A stretch of 62,954 nt of DNA, taken from assembly GCA_910588905.1 (NCBI GenBank), contig CAJURZ010000015.1, positions 1-62,954 of the forward strand. The letters are read 5' to 3'. This document shows, piece after piece, positions 17,891-26,248 of this stretch. The translations under genes were made by a program, and so were the position numbers. The stretch comes from an uncultured Eggerthellaceae bacterium. GTDB lineage: Bacteria > Actinomycetota > Coriobacteriia > Coriobacteriales > Eggerthellaceae. Positions within the stretch are counted from its first letter, which is position 1. Each line of letters opens with the position of its first letter. The notes below the pieces were generated by a model. That model saw only the letters and a list, made by a program, of their open reading frames with translations, ran no database searches and was not told where the DNA came from.

Positions 17891-19213
17891 CTAGCTCTTC
17901 TTGAATGGCAGCTTCAGCTTGATCTTGCCTTCAGGGGACAGGTGATCCGCTGAAGGAGAGGTGGCATCGAAGAACGGGTCCACGTCCTCTTCGGCTGCAG
18001 GCGTTCCCTTGAAGAACACGCCGTCATTGGCCACTACGCGCCTGCCAGTACGCTTCTCGAAGTAATACACGAAGCACGACTTGAGCACCGCCACGAGGGG
18101 AATGGAGAAGAGCATGCCCACCAAAGAGCCCAGAAGGCCGTTCATAGCACCACCGATAGCGCTTCCGCACATCATGGCTATCAAAGTGAGAGCCGGGTGG
18201 ATATCAACGGAGTTCGCCATGATCTTCGGACTGATGAAAGTGTAGACGAATTGCTGGATGACCACGGTACCAGCGATGGCGATGAGCGCCGTGAGCGGGC
18301 TCACGAAGATGGCCATGGCAGCTGCCACCGCACCGCCCAACCAGGGACCCACGATGGGGATGATGTTCAGGGTGCCCGTGATGACGCCGAGGGCTGGCGC
18401 ATTCGGGATACGGATGATGGCGAACAGGATGCCACAGGCAACACCGATGATCACGCACTGGACGAGCGTGCCCTTGATGTAGCCGCCCATGATGCGCGTG
18501 AACGTCACATGGAGGAAGTGCGCGTCATCGTAGTGCTTCGGGCTGATGATCCGCTTGGTCTCACGACCGATAGCGGGCAGTTCCATGAGGATCCAGAAAG
18601 CCACCACCAGGGCGAAGCCGATGGCCATCATGCCATTGGCCAGGATGCCCCCCAGATCCACCACGGTATTAGCCGCATTGGTGGCCAATGAGGAAGCTGC
18701 TCCGGTGACCGAGGTTGCCGCCTCCTGGACGAGCTTTTCGATGGTCTCATTGCCTAAGAGGTCAGAGTACTTGTCATAGACGCCCGTCATCCACTGGGAG
18801 GCCTCGTCCATATAGCCGGGGATGCTCTCCAGGATGTTCGCGAACTGGGCATTCAGACCGAAGGCCGGCGAGAACATCAGGAAACCTATCCCCGCAAGGA
18901 CGGCGAACAGGATCACGTAGGAGATGGCCGTTGCAAGCGCCCGGCTCATGCCCTTCTCGTCAAGCTTGTTCACCACTCCCCTCAAGCAGAACACGAAGAT
19001 CAGCGTCCAGATGAGCATGGAAACAGGCACTGACAGGATGCGGAGCAGATAGATCAGCACGCCTGTGAGAACGCAGACGCCTATGGCGGTCCATACATAG
19101 ACGAAGGCGTTCCGGGCCTTGCTTCGGACGCTGAGCACCCCAGCCCCTTCAGACGCTCCTGTGTCAGAGGACGGTTCTTGAGCAGCCTGAACGGCTTCTA
19201 CCGCTTCGCTCAC
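17891..19213 (-). CDS. AI-2E family (PerM/YhhT) transporter-like membrane protein
   Basis: Integral membrane protein of 440 residues with about eight membrane segments and the large soluble insertion after the third segment typical of the AI-2E_transport (UPF0118) family. Family members include AI-2 exporters and Na+/H+ antiporters, so the substrate is not predictable. The conserved motifs GGYIKGTLVQ and NIIPIVGPWLGG are visible. It starts at GTG 19213, overlapping the stop of the DUF948 gene as GTGA, with AAGGG upstream; the two are translationally coupled. Confidence 0.87.
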   Translation of the reverse strand: MSEAVEAVQAAQEPSSDTGASEGAGVLSVRSKARNAFVYVWTAIGVCVLTGVLIYLLRILSVPVSMLIWTLIFVFCLRGVVNKLDEKGMSRALATAISYVILFAVLAGIGFLMFSPAFGLNAQFANILESIPGYMDEASQWMTGVYDKYSDLLGNETIEKLVQEAATSVTGAASSLATNAANTVVDLGGILANGMMAIGFALVVAFWILMELPAIGRETKRIISPKHYDDAHFLHVTFTRIMGGYIKGTLVQCVIIGVACGILFAIIRIPNAPALGVITGTLNIIPIVGPWLGGAVAAAMAIFVSPLTALIAIAGTVVIQQFVYTFISPKIMANSVDIHPALTLIAMMCGSAIGGAMNGLLGSLVGMLFSIPLVAVLKSCFVYYFEKRTGRRVVANDGVFFKGTPAAEEDVDPFFDATSPSADHLSPEGKIKLKLPFKKS

Positions 19214-19875
19214 CGGTATGACCCTTCGGCATCGGCCGCGGCATCATCGCTCAACGCATCCATCAAATCCTCTTTGGTCTGACCGAGAAGATCATCACGG
19301 GCCTCAGCAGCAACGCTCCGCTCTTCGCGGGCCTGCTTATGCTGGCTCATCCTCTCAGCCTCTTCACGAACGGATTCAGCAGCCGCACCACCGGCAACGC
19401 TCACGAATTCGGTGATGGGATTGGCATCTGCCTGCTCGGTGCCCTCAGAGCCCAGGTCCACTGATTCCTCGCTCGCGTACTTAGGGCGGAACTTTGAGCG
19501 CACCTTCTTCGTCACGTTCGTCACGATATCCAGAGGAGCGCTGGTGACCGTATCCACCGCGTCTACCGTTTTAGATACACTGCCCGATATCTTAGAGACG
19601 TCCTCCAAGATGCCATCCACGCGCATGAGCTCCAGGTTCACGGAATCCACCGTCAAGGTGACACGGTCTACCAGCGGGTCCACCTTGCTCATGGTGGGTT
19701 GCAGCTCAGCCACCATCTTGTCCACGTTCTCAAGGGTGGGATCCAGCTGCTTCTTCATGTCCGTCACCGTAGTGCGGACCTTGCGAAGGGTGATGGCCAG
19801 CTCGATGACGAACCATACCAGAGCGGCACCCACGATGATATACACGATGGGGAGGAGGATGGAGAAGATGTCCAT
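19210..19875 (-). CDS. DUF948 domain membrane protein
   Basis: 221-residue protein with an N-terminal membrane helix (MDIFSILLPIVYIIVGAALV) followed by a long heptad-like stretch with recurring V-D-x-V/L repeats typical of DUF948, then a polar tail. The family resembles general stress proteins of low-GC Gram-positives; function unknown. ATG 19875 has AAGGAG about 8 bases upstream and is favoured over the open frame to 19905. Coupled to the AI-2E-type transporter. Confidence 0.82.
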   Translation of the reverse strand: MDIFSILLPIVYIIVGAALVWFVIELAITLRKVRTTVTDMKKQLDPTLENVDKMVAELQPTMSKVDPLVDRVTLTVDSVNLELMRVDGILEDVSKISGSVSKTVDAVDTVTSAPLDIVTNVTKKVRSKFRPKYASEESVDLGSEGTEQADANPITEFVSVAGGAAAESVREEAERMSQHKQAREERSVAAEARDDLLGQTKEDLMDALSDDAAADAEGSYR

Positions 19876-20051
19876 AGGGGCTCTCCTTCTTGTCTCAACC
19901 GACAACTTCGAATGCAGACTATAGCACTCCGCTGCCTTGCACTTCCGAAAAGCCTAGGCGGTTAGCGCTCCGTTGACTCCCCGCAATGACTCCGTGCGAT
20001 GCGGGTCAGGGCAGGCAAGGCCTAAGGCTTCAGCCTGCGGGGGGGCCTACC

Positions 20052-20612
20052 CTAAGAGGCCAAGAACTTCCCCAGAGTGGTGAAGTCGTCCTCTAAGGCC
20101 ACCTTCTTCGAGCTATCGTACAGGGCCGCAGCCGGATGGAAGACGGGGAACACCTTGAACTTGCCTGCCTGATGCAGCTGACCGTGGAGCCCGGTGATGC
20201 CGCGGTCCGTCTTCAGGACGAATTTCGTGGCGAAGTTCCCTAAGGTCACGATGACCTCAGGATCGATGGTGCGCGTCTGCTCCCGCAGGTAGGGTGTGCA
20301 GAGCTGGATCTCCTCGGGCCGAGGGTCGCGATTGCTGGGTGGGCGGCACTTCAGGATATTGGCGATGTATACCTCTTCGCGCTTGAGGCCAGCGAATCCG
20401 AGCAGCTCATCCAGGTACTTACCCGCTGCCCCCACGAAGGGGATCCCCTGAAGATCCTCGTTCTTGCCCGGCGCCTCTCCGATGAACATGACCCTAGCCT
20501 CGGGGTTGCCGTCTCCGAACACCACGTTCGTACGTCCTTCGGCAAGCGGACATCCCTGGCAAGCCTGCACCTGGGCTCGTATCTCCTCAAGAGGTATCTG
20601 AGGCTTGGTCAT
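20052..20612 (-). CDS. Uracil-DNA glycosylase, family 4 (Fe-S)
   Basis: Base-excision repair enzyme of 186 residues removing uracil from DNA. Four cysteines for a 4Fe-4S cluster are at positions 18, 21, 89 (KCRPP) and 105. Motif 1 GEAPGKNEDLQG and motif 2 FHPAAAL are the family 4 catalytic and base-binding loops. It lies 30 bases after alr on the same strand. No strong ribosome binding site is seen near ATG 20612. Confidence 0.93.
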   Translation of the reverse strand: MTKPQIPLEEIRAQVQACQGCPLAEGRTNVVFGDGNPEARVMFIGEAPGKNEDLQGIPFVGAAGKYLDELLGFAGLKREEVYIANILKCRPPSNRDPRPEEIQLCTPYLREQTRTIDPEVIVTLGNFATKFVLKTDRGITGLHGQLHQAGKFKVFPVFHPAAALYDSSKKVALEDDFTTLGKFLAS

Positions 20613-20642
20613 GGATCTTCGCTTCCCTTCGGATAACTGGTA

Positions 20643-22124
20643 CTAGGAGTAAATGCGAGGCAGGCGTGAACAGCCGAATCCGATGCATATCTCATGGGGC
20701 ACCGTACCGAGCAGCTCAGCCATCTCATCGATGGTGACCACGGCATTGCCGCTGGCACCCACGATGAGCACCTCATCCCCGATCTGGGGGTCGGACTTGC
20801 CCAAGCTGCGCCGAGTGCGCAGATCCACCTCGAACATGGTCTGGTCCATGCAGATGGCCCCTACCTGAGGATGGAGCGTAGACCCCAAGATCACATCAAT
20901 GCGGTCAGACAGCTCACGTCGATAGCCGTCAGCGTAGCCGATGGGCAGAGTGCACACTTTAGAGAACCCTCCGGAGCGGTGCAGCAAGCCGTAGCTCACC
21001 CCTTCCCCCACGGGAACGCTCTTCACCTGGGTGATGCGCCCGTGCACGCTCATGGCTGGCACGAGGTCTATCAGACCATAGGTCTCAGGGCAGGGGTAGT
21101 AGCCATAGAGGGATATCCCCAGGCGAACCATGTCGAAGTGAACCTCAGGATAGCGGATGATGGCCGCGGAGTTGGCAGCGTGGACGATGCCCGGATCGAT
21201 GCCGAAGGCGCGCATCTCGGAGATGGTCTCCACGAAATGGCTGGCCTGGATGTTGAACTCCATGGTGTCAGCGGCATCGGCCGTAGCGAAGTGGGTGTAG
21301 GTGCCCACCAGCTCCAGGGCGCGATGGAACGACACTCGTCGCATGAACTCGATCACCTCATCGAAGCGCACGCCTATGCGGTTCATCCCCGTGTTCACCT
21401 TCAGGTGATAGGGGGCGCGCAAGCCGATGGAATCCGCCGCTTCGGCATACTGCACGGCGAATTCGGCCGTATAGACGGAAGGCATGATGCGGTAGGCCAG
21501 CAGCAGGGGGATAGTGGCTGCGGGCGGCTCCGCCAGCACGAGGATGGGCGCTCCTATGCCGTCTTGGCGCAGCTCGACCGCCTCATCCACCGATGCCACA
21601 CCCAGATAGTCGGCTCCGGCGCTCAAGGCGCTGCGCGCGCACCGGATGGCTCCGTGGCCATAGGCATCGGCCTTCACCACCGCCATGAGCTTCACGCCGG
21701 GCTCAAGGCGCTGCTTCACCTCAAGCGCATTGTGATGGATGGCGCCCAGATCCACTTCCACCCAGCTCCAGCGCTTATCCACGCCGGGTATCTGCGCCAG
21801 CTCCTCGTAGTTGAATTCCGGACCCGATGCCCCCCCTTCAGGGATGGTCAGGTACTTGCGCATATCCGCTGGGAAGAAATCGTTGCTCTTCCCCCACAGG
21901 CTCTTCTCCGGCCCCGGATTCTGCTCCGGCTTCACGGTATTCGGCACCTGCCAGCCGCTCTTGGCCGCCTGGTACTCGGTATTGCGAAAGCCCCGGGACG
22001 CCGTGTCCACATTCAGGGCATCCCTATCTGCACGTGAGCGACGGAGCGCATCTCCCGCGGATTCGAACCCCGGACGCCGCTGATTGAATCCCAGGAAACC
22101 GTTGGGCAGATCCTCGGATGCCAT
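20643..22124 (-). CDS. alr: Alanine racemase with long N-terminal extension
   Basis: PLP fold-type III enzyme making D-alanine for peptidoglycan. The racemase domain starts near residue 118 (WSWVEVDLGAIHHN); the PLP lysine is K151 in VVKADAYGHG and the catalytic tyrosine is in GVSYGLLHRS; it ends GCSRLPRIYS as usual. Residues 1-117 are an unusual polar extension with no recognised domain. ATG 22124 sits 6 bases after the mog stop; the same frame runs further upstream inside mog, but that part is a shadow. An alternative start at MRKYLTIPEGG (residue 88) has no ribosome binding site. 493 residues versus about 370-390 for the family. Confidence 0.9.
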   Translation of the reverse strand: MASEDLPNGFLGFNQRRPGFESAGDALRRSRADRDALNVDTASRGFRNTEYQAAKSGWQVPNTVKPEQNPGPEKSLWGKSNDFFPADMRKYLTIPEGGASGPEFNYEELAQIPGVDKRWSWVEVDLGAIHHNALEVKQRLEPGVKLMAVVKADAYGHGAIRCARSALSAGADYLGVASVDEAVELRQDGIGAPILVLAEPPAATIPLLLAYRIMPSVYTAEFAVQYAEAADSIGLRAPYHLKVNTGMNRIGVRFDEVIEFMRRVSFHRALELVGTYTHFATADAADTMEFNIQASHFVETISEMRAFGIDPGIVHAANSAAIIRYPEVHFDMVRLGISLYGYYPCPETYGLIDLVPAMSVHGRITQVKSVPVGEGVSYGLLHRSGGFSKVCTLPIGYADGYRRELSDRIDVILGSTLHPQVGAICMDQTMFEVDLRTRRSLGKSDPQIGDEVLIVGASGNAVVTIDEMAELLGTVPHEICIGFGCSRLPRIYS

Positions 22125-22129
22125 GCCTC

Positions 22130-22618
22130 TCAGTGCCCCTCTCTGGCCATCATGGAAGCAGCATGGGGCAGCACGCCCTCGATGGCCTCCCAGTTCTCTG
22201 TGGCCGCCTTGGTGGAACCCGGCAGATTGATGACGATGCACGTGCCTCGCTGCATGCACACCGCCCGGGAGAGCATGGCGAAGGGAGTGATCTGCATCGA
22301 ATAGGCGCGCATGCCCTCGGCGATACCCGGTACATCCCGTTCGCACACGGCCCGCGTGGCCTCCGGTGTCACATCCCGAGGAGAGAGGCCACTGCCACCG
22401 CAGGTGAGCACCACATCCACTCCCAAGCCGTCTGTGGCATCCACGATAGCCTGGGAGATCTGGTTCACATCGTCTTTCACGATGACATGGCTTTCCACTT
22501 CCCAACCCCGAGCGCGGATGAGCTCCTCTAAGGCATAGCCGGCATCATCCTCTGTCAGCGCGCGCGTATCCGAGCAGGTGATGATGGCGAAGCGGATCTT
22601 CCTCTCAGCATGGGTCAT
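22130..22618 (-). CDS. MogA/MoaB family molybdopterin adenylyltransferase
   Basis: Activates molybdopterin by adenylylation for metal insertion during molybdenum cofactor synthesis; 162 residues. The signature LTCGGSGLSPRDVTPEAT and the later VINLPGSTKAATEN are diagnostic of the MoCF domain. It lies 18 bases downstream of moeA, and the two act consecutively. Whether it is MogA or the MoaB type cannot be settled by reading. The other moa genes are not in this window. Confidence 0.92.
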   Translation of the reverse strand: MTHAERKIRFAIITCSDTRALTEDDAGYALEELIRARGWEVESHVIVKDDVNQISQAIVDATDGLGVDVVLTCGGSGLSPRDVTPEATRAVCERDVPGIAEGMRAYSMQITPFAMLSRAVCMQRGTCIVINLPGSTKAATENWEAIEGVLPHAASMMAREGH

Positions 22619-22636
22619 AGCTTCTGCAGTCCTTCC

Positions 22637-23914
22637 TTAGAGAACGGTTTCCTCGGGAACGCCCATGAGGATGCACGTGACCTCGTCCCCCGCCTTGAGC
22701 GACGCCGATCCCTCGGGGATGACCGCCATGCAATTGGAACGTTGGATGACCCCGAAGAGCCCTGAGCTCTGGTTCTTCGCCGGAGTGACCTCATAGCCGC
22801 CCTCCGGTGCCTTGGCATAGGTGGCACGCAAGAGGATGCGCCGCGGGTCCTTCTTCTTCATATCCTGGGTCAACCGCGCCCGGATCTGCGGGAACTCCAG
22901 AGCCTCATAGCCCTGCATCTTGCGGAGGGCGGGGCGTATGAGCATCTGGAAACCGCAATAGGCCGCCGCCGGATTGCCCGGCAGGCCGAAGACGGGAGTC
23001 CCTTGCACATGGCCGAAGGTCTGCGCTTTGCCGGGACGCATGTTCACCTGGGTCATGAATAGCTGACCCGCATCATCCACTACCTGCTTGATGAAATCAT
23101 AATCACCGTTGGCGGCCCCGCCGGTGGTGATGACGAAGTCGAACTCTTGAGCGGCCTTGGTCACCGCTTGGAAGAGGTCGTCATAGGTATCCGGTACGAT
23201 GGGCAGGATCTCAGGCACACCGCCCGCTTCACGGACGCAAGCCGCCATAGCACGTCCATTGGATTCCCGGATATGCCCCGAACCAGGCACCTGATCAGGA
23301 GGGACCAGCTCTGAGCCTGTAGCCATGATGGCCACCCGAGGACGCCGGTAGGTCTCAACCTCCAGCACGCCACAGCTGGCAAGACAACCCATGCCCGCAG
23401 CCCCTAGCACATCTCCCGGCTGGAGCACAACCTCCCCTGCTTTAGCCTCTTCGCCCGCCGCGCGGACATTGGAGCCAACGCTGCAGAGGGCGCGGAAGGA
23501 GACCACGGAACCGGGCTTGCCATCCCCCGATACCACGTCAACCACTTCGTACTTGACCACTGAGTCTGCTGCTTCGGGCAGCTCGGCTCCCGTCATGATG
23601 CGCACGCATTCATCCGGCGCGATGGGGCCCTCATAGACGCTGCCCGCCCCTATCTCAGCGATCACCTTGAGCTCTACCGGGAAGCCCTCAGAGGCATCTG
23701 CTATCTGGGCGGCTTTGAGCGCGAACCCGTCCATGGCCGAATGGGTGAAGGGTGCCACGTCTATATCGCTGGCCTGGGGCGCAGCCGCCACCCGACCCAA
23801 CGCCTCGAGCAGGGGCACCGTCTCCACAGGAAGCGGCTCCACATGGGAGAGCACTACCCGACGCGCCTCCTCGACCGATATCATCGCGTCTTTCGGTTGA
23901 GCCTCGTTCGTCAT
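22637..23914 (-). CDS. moeA: Molybdopterin molybdenumtransferase MoeA
   Basis: Inserts molybdate into adenylylated molybdopterin; 425 residues. Domains in order are MoeA N-terminal (with FTHSAMDGFALK and the RIMTGAELP motif), the central MoCF domain (ITTGGAANGDYDF, FGLPGNPAA) and the C-terminal beta domain (ending VTCILMGV). ATG 23914 is chosen because AGGAG lies 9 bases upstream, while the ATG at 23923 abuts it directly. It begins 12 bases after the eno stop. Confidence 0.94.
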   Translation of the reverse strand: MTNEAQPKDAMISVEEARRVVLSHVEPLPVETVPLLEALGRVAAAPQASDIDVAPFTHSAMDGFALKAAQIADASEGFPVELKVIAEIGAGSVYEGPIAPDECVRIMTGAELPEAADSVVKYEVVDVVSGDGKPGSVVSFRALCSVGSNVRAAGEEAKAGEVVLQPGDVLGAAGMGCLASCGVLEVETYRRPRVAIMATGSELVPPDQVPGSGHIRESNGRAMAACVREAGGVPEILPIVPDTYDDLFQAVTKAAQEFDFVITTGGAANGDYDFIKQVVDDAGQLFMTQVNMRPGKAQTFGHVQGTPVFGLPGNPAAAYCGFQMLIRPALRKMQGYEALEFPQIRARLTQDMKKKDPRRILLRATYAKAPEGGYEVTPAKNQSSGLFGVIQRSNCMAVIPEGSASLKAGDEVTCILMGVPEETVL

Positions 23915-23926
23915 CTGCTGCATCTC

Positions 23927-25219
23927 CTAGCGCTTCACGTTGTAGAACGCATCCATGCCCGCGTAGGTTGCCTGAGCATCCAGCTGCTCTTCGATGCGGA
24001 TGAGCTGGTTGTACTTAGCCACACGGTCAGAGCGGGCCGGGGCGCCCGTCTTGATCTGACCCACGTTGGTGGCCACGGCCAAGTCAGCGATGGTGGTGTC
24101 TTCGGTCTCACCGGAACGATGGCTCATGACGCAAGCATACCCATGGGTCTTCGCCAGCTCGATAGCCTCCAAGGTCTCGGTCAAGCTGCCGATCTGGTTC
24201 ACCTTGATGAGGATGGCGTTGGCGCAGCCCAGCTGGATGCCCTTCGCCAGACGCTTGGAATTGGTGACGAACAGGTCATCTCCCACCAGCTGCACCTTGC
24301 CTCCGATGCGCGCCGTGAGCGCCTTCCATCCATCCCAGTCCTCTTCGGCCATGCCGTCTTCGATGGAGATGATGGGATACTTCGCCACCAGGGCCTCCCA
24401 GTAATCCACCATCTCCTCGCTGGAAAGCTGACGGCCCTCACCGGCCAGCACGTACTTGCCGGTCTTCTCGTCATAGAACTCCGTAGAGGCCGGATCCATA
24501 GCGAACATGATGTCAGAGCCCGGCTTATAGCCCGCCTTCTCGCAGGCCTGCATGATGTACTGGAGCGGCTCCTCATTGGATTTCAGGTTAGGAGCGAAGC
24601 CGCCCTCGTCCCCTACGCCGCCGCCCAGGCCAGCATCATGGAGGACCTTCTTCAGCGTATGGTAGATCTCAGCGCACCAGCGCAGGCCCTCAGCGAAGGT
24701 GGACGCACCCACGGGCATGATCATGTATTCCTGGAAGTCAACGTTGTTGTCTGCATGGACGCCGCCATTCAGGATGTTCATCATGGGCGTGGGAAGGGTG
24801 TGAGCATTCACCCCGCCGATGTACTTATACAGAGGCAACAGCGATGATTCCGCCGCTGCCCGAGCCGCTGCCAGGGAGGCACCCAGGATGGCATTGGCTC
24901 CCAGTGCGCCCTTGTTGTCAGTGCCATCCACCTCTAGCATGACCTCATCCAGCTCACGCTGATTCTCAGCATCGAGCCCGATGAGGGCTTCGGCTATCTC
25001 GTCGTTCACGTGGGCCACAGCATCCTGAACGCCCTTGCCCAGGTAGCGATGGATGTCATCGTCGCGCAGCTCCACTGCTTCGAAGGCGCCGGTGGAGGCA
25101 CCGGAGGGAACAGCAGCACGGCCCATGGAGCCATCCGCGCAGAGCACCTCCACCTCTACTGTGGGGTTACCGCGTGAATCCAGGATCTCTCTACCTAGGA
25201 CATCGATGATCATCGCCAT
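23927..25219 (-). CDS. eno: Enolase
   Basis: Glycolytic 2-phosphoglycerate dehydratase, 430 residues. MIIDVLGREILDSRGNPTVE at the N-terminus, the magnesium ligand regions FAMDPAST, ISIEDGMAEEDWDG and LVGDDLFVTN, and the terminal VMSHRSGETEDTTIADLAVA catalytic loop are complete. GGGAGG lies 6 bases before ATG 25219. It appears to lead an eno-moeA-mog-alr-udg run of closely spaced genes. Confidence 0.97.
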   Translation of the reverse strand: MAMIIDVLGREILDSRGNPTVEVEVLCADGSMGRAAVPSGASTGAFEAVELRDDDIHRYLGKGVQDAVAHVNDEIAEALIGLDAENQRELDEVMLEVDGTDNKGALGANAILGASLAAARAAAESSLLPLYKYIGGVNAHTLPTPMMNILNGGVHADNNVDFQEYMIMPVGASTFAEGLRWCAEIYHTLKKVLHDAGLGGGVGDEGGFAPNLKSNEEPLQYIMQACEKAGYKPGSDIMFAMDPASTEFYDEKTGKYVLAGEGRQLSSEEMVDYWEALVAKYPIISIEDGMAEEDWDGWKALTARIGGKVQLVGDDLFVTNSKRLAKGIQLGCANAILIKVNQIGSLTETLEAIELAKTHGYACVMSHRSGETEDTTIADLAVATNVGQIKTGAPARSDRVAKYNQLIRIEEQLDAQATYAGMDAFYNVKR

Positions 25220-25304
25220 TGCATGCCTCCCGTTTCAGATGTACATACTCCGGCGGCTATGATAGCAAAGGATGTCCCAGCGAGGCTTTGGGATGGCTAC
25301 CCGT

Positions 25305-25334
25305 AAGAAAGGGGCGGCCTCGAAAGACCGCCCC
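25305..25334 (-). terminator. Strong intrinsic terminator after the surface-protein operon
   Basis: On the minus strand GGGGCGGTCT and AGGCCGCCCC (10 pairs, one G-T wobble) enclose a TTCG tetraloop and are followed by TTTCTT. It lies 39 bases past the stop of the cohesin-like gene and insulates eno. Confidence 0.85.
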
Positions 25335-25372
25335 TCGCTCGTGAGTGCTACTTACTGGTTTCTGATAGGCTC

Positions 25373-26215
25373 TTACTGCTTCGAGCGCCGCTTCCGCATG
25401 ATCACCACAATGCCGAGGGTGCACAGCGCCACAGCCACCACTGCCAGGAGCGTCCCCAGGACCACCATCTGGTTGTCCCCGGTCTTGCTCAAGTCCCCGC
25501 CTACCGGCCTTTGGCTTGGATCGGGACCCTTCGGTCCCTTGCCATCATCGGGACTCATCTCCTCATCATCAGAATCATCATCAAGGTCATCAGGATCCGA
25601 GGGGATCGGTGGGTCCACTGTGGTCATGCGATCGCCCAGATAGGCCGTGAATGGCTCAGCCAGGAACACGGCCCCCTTGTCCTCAGCATGGGCACTGGTG
25701 ACCGTGCGCAGGGCGTAGGCTGCATCCGGATTGGGAGCAACGCCGCCTTCCACCGCATCCAGATCATCTGTCTCTTCAGGTACGGTCACCGTAGCCTCTG
25801 CTCCTGAGCTCAGCTCAGTATCAAGGCCAAGGGTGATGCGACCTACTGAGATGGGCGGGTTCGCGAACAGATCGTGGCCCCCCGCTACGTACAGCGTGAT
25901 GCGGGTCTTGTCACCCACGGGCTTGAACGTGGCTTGAGGAGGCATGCTGCAGTTATCCTTGATGAAGTCGCTGAACTGGAAGCCGACATCCACCGCATCC
26001 TCTGCGTCAGCGCTCACATCCACATCCATCACGAGCGAGAATGCACTGACATCCGGACCCTTGCCATCCAAGGAAACATCCACGCCGCTGCCGCTCTGCG
26101 AGAAGAAGATCTCGCTCTCTGCCACATCGGCCCAAGCCGTGCCTGCGCAGCCGAAGCAGAGCGCGATGGCAGCCACGAATCCGAACAGGGCTGCTTTGGT
26201 TCTCTTTATGATCAT
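25373..26215 (-). CDS. Sortase-motif surface protein with cohesin-like ectodomain
   Basis: 280-residue secreted protein. Residues 1-29 form a signal peptide (hydrophobic core AALFGFVAAIALCFGCAG, cleavage near TAWA-D). Residues 32-150 look like a beta-sandwich: the pattern G-x-DVSAFSLVMDVDV followed by a short final strand SVGRITLGLD resembles type I cohesins, though I rate this a structural inference. An acidic Pro/Asp spacer follows at about 205-240, then the sorting signal LSKTG (242-246, variant of LPXTG), a membrane helix and the RKRRSKQ tail. ATG 26215 is used because AAGGAG is 9 bases upstream. It is encoded 33 bases after the dockerin-bearing M60 gene and ahead of a strong terminator. 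No sortase is in the window. Confidence 0.75.
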   Translation of the reverse strand: MIIKRTKAALFGFVAAIALCFGCAGTAWADVAESEIFFSQSGSGVDVSLDGKGPDVSAFSLVMDVDVSADAEDAVDVGFQFSDFIKDNCSMPPQATFKPVGDKTRITLYVAGGHDLFANPPISVGRITLGLDTELSSGAEATVTVPEETDDLDAVEGGVAPNPDAAYALRTVTSAHAEDKGAVFLAEPFTAYLGDRMTTVDPPIPSDPDDLDDDSDDEEMSPDDGKGPKGPDPSQRPVGGDLSKTGDNQMVVLGTLLAVVAVALCTLGIVVIMRKRRSKQ

Positions 26216-26248
26216 CGTACGCATCTCCTTATCCGAATGCTGCATTCT

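Noticed and set aside
20694..22037. 447-residue plus-strand open frame
   Set aside because: Antisense to alr, which has all catalytic residues on the other strand.
22125..22505. Extension of the alr frame upstream into mog
   Set aside because: This part is out of frame with the clearly real mog gene and reads as a Gly/His/Arg shadow; the ATG at 22124 lies just after the mog stop.
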